Of a stretch of 9,647 nt of DNA, positions 7,693 to 9,647 are shown piece by piece. The stretch is from assembly GCA_028281485.1 (NCBI GenBank), contig JANQJT010000111.1, forward strand, positions 1 to 9,647. The letters run 5' to 3'. This DNA is from Phycisphaeraceae bacterium (GTDB lineage Bacteria > Planctomycetota > Phycisphaerae > Phycisphaerales > Zrk34). Numbering within the stretch: the stretch's first letter is position 1; each line of letters opens with the position of its first letter. The notes beneath the pieces are model-generated. The model saw only the letters and a program-made list of their open reading frames with translations. It was not told the DNA's origin and ran no database searches. The position numbers and the translations under genes were made by a program.

Positions 7693-9285
7693 TTATTCGA
7701 CGCCGAAGAGCCAGTAGAGTTTGAGGAGTGCCAGGTCTGCGGGGCCGACGGTTCCGTCACCGTTCAGGTCGCCATCTGCCCATCCCTTGCCGGTCTGAAG
7801 CCAGTTGAGTTTGAGCGTGGCAAGGTCTGCGGGGCCGACCTGGCCGTCGAGGTTGAGATCGCCGTATTCGGTGTTGAGTATGACGCGTATGAGGATGTCC
7901 ATGTCGGAGATTGGATTGTTGGGTTCGGTTTCGATCACACCATCGCTGTCGAGGTCGTATATGTCGGGCGTGGGGGGCGAGGTAGTGCCATCTTCAAGGA
8001 ATAGCAGGTCGATGTCGTCCGCGTCGACGTCTTCGTCCAGATCAAAGTCACCGAGGGGGAAGACGACTTCGAAGGCGTAGAGTGCGCCATAGTCTGAACT
8101 GCTATCATTGGGGCTGCTTGCGACGGCGTAGTAATGCGAGATCGCCACGTCATAGCCGAGTTGGTCGCCGGTATCACCGTCATCGGCTAACAATTTGGTA
8201 ATCATGCTGCCGGTGCTTGCGTTGTAGAGATAAGCTGAGCCTGAGCCGGTTCCGTTGTCGTTGTCGGATGAAACGCCGATTATCACGATGTCGTTGTTGA
8301 TGGCGACGGAAGAGCCGAAGCTTCCGGTCTCACTTTCCGGGTTGGTGATTTTATGGAGTTGGCTTCCCGTGTTTGCATCGAAGATGTATACGGCGCCAAT
8401 GGCCTGTCCGCTCGCGTTCTTCTCGCCCGGACTGCTCACGACAGCGTAGTTGCCGGAGATCGCGACGTGGGTGCCGAAGTAATCATTCGGCGCACCGTCC
8501 TGGGCAACCAGCGTGGCGAGGAGTCCTCCCTGGTCTGCGTCAAAGATGTAGGCCTTGCCGGCGTCGGTGCCACCTGAGACTGTGTCTGCGTCGTCACTGC
8601 CGACGATGATGAGTCCGCTGTCCACGTCGACGGATGTGCCGAAGTGGTCTCGGAACGCCAGGTCATTTGGTGCGAGAATGTACAAAAAGCTGCCGTTGTT
8701 TGCGTCGTAAACGTAGGCGGCTCCGCTGTCGGTCGTCGTAGGGTCGGGTTCTGCGGTGTTGCTGCCGACTACTGCGCGGTTGCCCTCGACGGCGACGGCA
8801 ACCCCGAAGCCATCGAAGTTGCGCGCGTAGGTTGCGGGAGCAAGCAGCTTGATTTCCTGGCCTGTCTGGATGTTGAACAGGTAGGCCGCCCCGGCATCGG
8901 TGCCATTGTCGTCATCTTTAAAGGCACCGACGATGGCGGTGTCTTTGTGGATGTCCACGGCATAACCGAAGAAATCGTCTGAATCTCCGTCGGAGGCATA
9001 GAGTTCATGGGTTTGGTTGCCCGTGACGACGTCGAAGACGATCGCGCCGCCGGTGTCACTGAGAGGGCCGGGATTGTCACGTTGAACCGTTCCGGCGATG
9101 ACATGGCGTTCGTCGATGGCGAGTGCCTGGCCGAGTTTGTCGTTCTGTTGTTGGGTATTTGCGACGATTTTGTTTAATTGATCGCCGATGGCGGCGAAGG
9201 TGATCGGTGTGATGATGGCCAAGAGCAGGAGTGTGAGTAGGGCGACTTTTGATGTGGGTTTCAGACGTTTGATGCGTTGGAACAT
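7693..9285 (-). CDS. Secreted FG-GAP beta-propeller protein with C-terminal dockerin-type repeats
   Basis: A 530-residue exported protein. Residues 1-31 are a signal peptide (RIKRLK, then a long Leu/Ile/Thr core ending TFA). The body holds seven repeats of the FG-GAP/integrin-like type, each with an F/L-G followed by a strand and a VxxG/S turn: at 51, 106, 160, 215, 270, 323 and 376, a period of about 54. That is a seven-bladed propeller; Asp-rich loops between blades suggest Ca2+ sites. The C-terminus has four Ca-loop-like segments: 413-424, 444-451, and two clean dockerin-type loops DxNxDGxVGPADL at 476-488 and 506-518. The protein ends at 530 without a PEP-CTERM-like anchor. Propellers of this type in Phycisphaerae are secreted or surface proteins of unknown ligand; dockerin repeats may mediate protein docking. 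The ATG at 9285 directly starts the signal peptide. The gene is monocistronic. Confidence 0.9.
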   Translation of the reverse strand: MFQRIKRLKPTSKVALLTLLLLAIITPITFAAIGDQLNKIVANTQQQNDKLGQALAIDERHVIAGTVQRDNPGPLSDTGGAIVFDVVTGNQTHELYASDGDSDDFFGYAVDIHKDTAIVGAFKDDDNGTDAGAAYLFNIQTGQEIKLLAPATYARNFDGFGVAVAVEGNRAVVGSNTAEPDPTTTDSGAAYVYDANNGSFLYILAPNDLAFRDHFGTSVDVDSGLIIVGSDDADTVSGGTDAGKAYIFDADQGGLLATLVAQDGAPNDYFGTHVAISGNYAVVSSPGEKNASGQAIGAVYIFDANTGSQLHKITNPESETGSFGSSVAINNDIVIIGVSSDNDNGTGSGSAYLYNASTGSMITKLLADDGDTGDQLGYDVAISHYYAVASSPNDSSSDYGALYAFEVVFPLGDFDLDEDVDADDIDLLFLEDGTTSPPTPDIYDLDSDGVIETEPNNPISDMDILIRVILNTEYGDLNLDGQVGPADLATLKLNWLQTGKGWADGDLNGDGTVGPADLALLKLYWLFGVE

Positions 9286-9350
9286 GGTGTGATCCCCGGC
9301 CCCTGTGGTTTTGAAGTCGACACTTGAAACGTTGGTGGCCGAGGGGTTGG

Positions 9351-9378
9351 GCTGCGCAAGGGGCCCGGTGTGCGCAGC
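9351..9378 (-). promoter_or_regulatory. Hairpin in the presumed 5' leader of the FG-GAP/dockerin gene
   Basis: GCTGCGCA (9351-9358) and TGCGCAGC (9371-9378) are perfect 8-bp complements around a 12-nt loop holding the palindrome GGGCCC. Pairing can extend with GTT/AAC past a two-base bulge. It lies 66-93 bp upstream of the ATG at 9285. No T-tract follows on either strand, so a leader or protein-binding role is more likely than termination. Confidence 0.4.
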
Positions 9379-9481
9379 AACATCCGCCGGCGTGTGCCGA
9401 TGAATCGATGCATACAGTTTTTGTCTCTGGTGCCCCCGAAGTTTTGGCAGAGCAGAGGGACGAGCGGGCTCGTCTGTGCAA

Positions 9482-9510
9482 ACTATACTCGATATGGGGG
9501 TGCGGTTTAA
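9482..9510 (-). promoter_or_regulatory. Possible promoter of the FG-GAP/dockerin gene
   Basis: On the minus strand TTAAAC (9510-9505) and TATAGT (9487-9482, five of six -10 positions) are separated by 17 bp. Transcription from it would start near 9475 and give a leader of about 190 nt containing the hairpin at 9351-9378. The -35 match is weak. Confidence 0.3.
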
Positions 9511-9584
9511 GGGAAAAGTGTATTTATCTTTGGTGTTGTTGAGGTGAGCGAGGTCAATCGGTCAATTGGTTCCTTTGACAATCG

Positions 9585-9632
9585 GGTCCGGCATCGCAGA
9601 TGCCGGACCGGGCTCACAGAGCCCGGCTCTGT
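9585..9632. repeat. Three overlapping perfect palindromes
   Basis: GGTCCGGCATC-GCA-GATGCCGGACC (11-bp arms, 9585-9609), CCGGGCTC-ACA-GAGCCCGG (8-bp arms, 9608-9626) and ACAGAGC-CCG-GCTCTGT (7-bp arms, 9616-9632) follow one another, each with a 3-nt loop. The second and third share bases and cannot form together. No T-run follows on either strand within the window. This may be a dispersed palindromic element, a terminator, or an attenuator for a gene beyond the edge. Confidence 0.6.
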
Positions 9633-9647
9633 TGGTGGCGGAATCGT

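Larger units (their letters stand above)
9286..9647. other. Non-coding right end of the window
   Basis: About 360 bases with no convincing gene. It holds the leader hairpin and possible promoter for the minus-strand gene, a short tandem GGTCAAT at 9552-9558 and 9560-9566, a TTGACA at 9575-9580 with no matching -10, and overlapping palindromes at 9585-9632. A 72-codon plus-strand frame here (9324-9542) is Cys/Trp-rich and has no ribosome binding site; it is not called. Confidence 0.6.

Noticed and set aside
5463..7760. Minus-strand frame of 765 codons
   Set aside because: Antisense to the tRNA, znuA and znuC; Pro/Arg/His-rich and without domains, an artefact of high G+C.
9324..9542. Plus-strand 72-codon frame near the right end
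   Set aside because: Cys/Trp-rich, no ribosome binding site, and it covers the probable promoter and leader of the minus-strand gene.
9575..9580. Perfect TTGACA as a -35 box
   Set aside because: No acceptable -10 sequence at 16-18 bp; the palindrome starting at 9585 occupies that space.
9585..9632. Palindromes as a CRISPR array
   Set aside because: The three palindromes differ in sequence and overlap; there are no identical repeats separated by spacers.

Overview
The window looks like chromosome from a planctomycete, most likely class Phycisphaerae. The grounds are a secreted FG-GAP beta-propeller ending in dockerin-type repeats (DLNGDGTVGPADL style), weak or absent Shine-Dalgarno sequences before most genes, high G+C, and very strong strand asymmetry. 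This placement is an inference from protein style, not from a marker gene.

Layout from left to right. (1) 1-721, minus: the N-terminal 240 residues of an amidinotransferase / arginine-deiminase superfamily hydrolase, cut by the left edge. (2) 722-1130: a non-coding, A/T-richer stretch with an 8-bp inverted repeat close to the first gene and a 31-bp-spaced direct repeat ahead of the next one. (3) 1131-2735, plus: a lone P-loop ATPase that resembles the Sll1717 family; it has atypical base use and the clearest ribosome binding site in the window. (4) 2781-5453, minus: mutS, complete, carrying a short in-frame insert just before Walker A that looks like a dispersed repeat. (5) 5567-5639, plus: tRNA-Ala(CGC) with its own promoter and a strong terminator. 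(6) 5778-7615, plus: a two-gene metal-uptake operon, a ZnuA-like lipoprotein and a ZnuC-like ATPase overlapping by ATGA. No permease gene follows. A dyad overlaps the predicted -10 box and is a candidate metal-responsive operator. (7) 7640-7667: a hairpin terminator shared by the convergent genes. (8) 7693-9285, minus: a secreted seven-repeat FG-GAP propeller with C-terminal EF-hand/dockerin repeats. (9) 9286-9647: non-coding, holding a possible promoter and leader hairpin for that gene and, at the right edge, three overlapping perfect palindromes.

The genes are mostly unrelated housekeeping or accessory units. Only the znuA/znuC pair forms an operon: the lipoprotein captures Zn2+ in the periplasm and the ATPase drives import through a permease that must be encoded elsewhere. 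Both proteins have His-rich segments. The best candidates for something undescribed are the orphan Sll1717-like ATPase (possibly defence-related), the His/Cys-rich extension on the ABC ATPase, and the interlocked palindromes at the right end.
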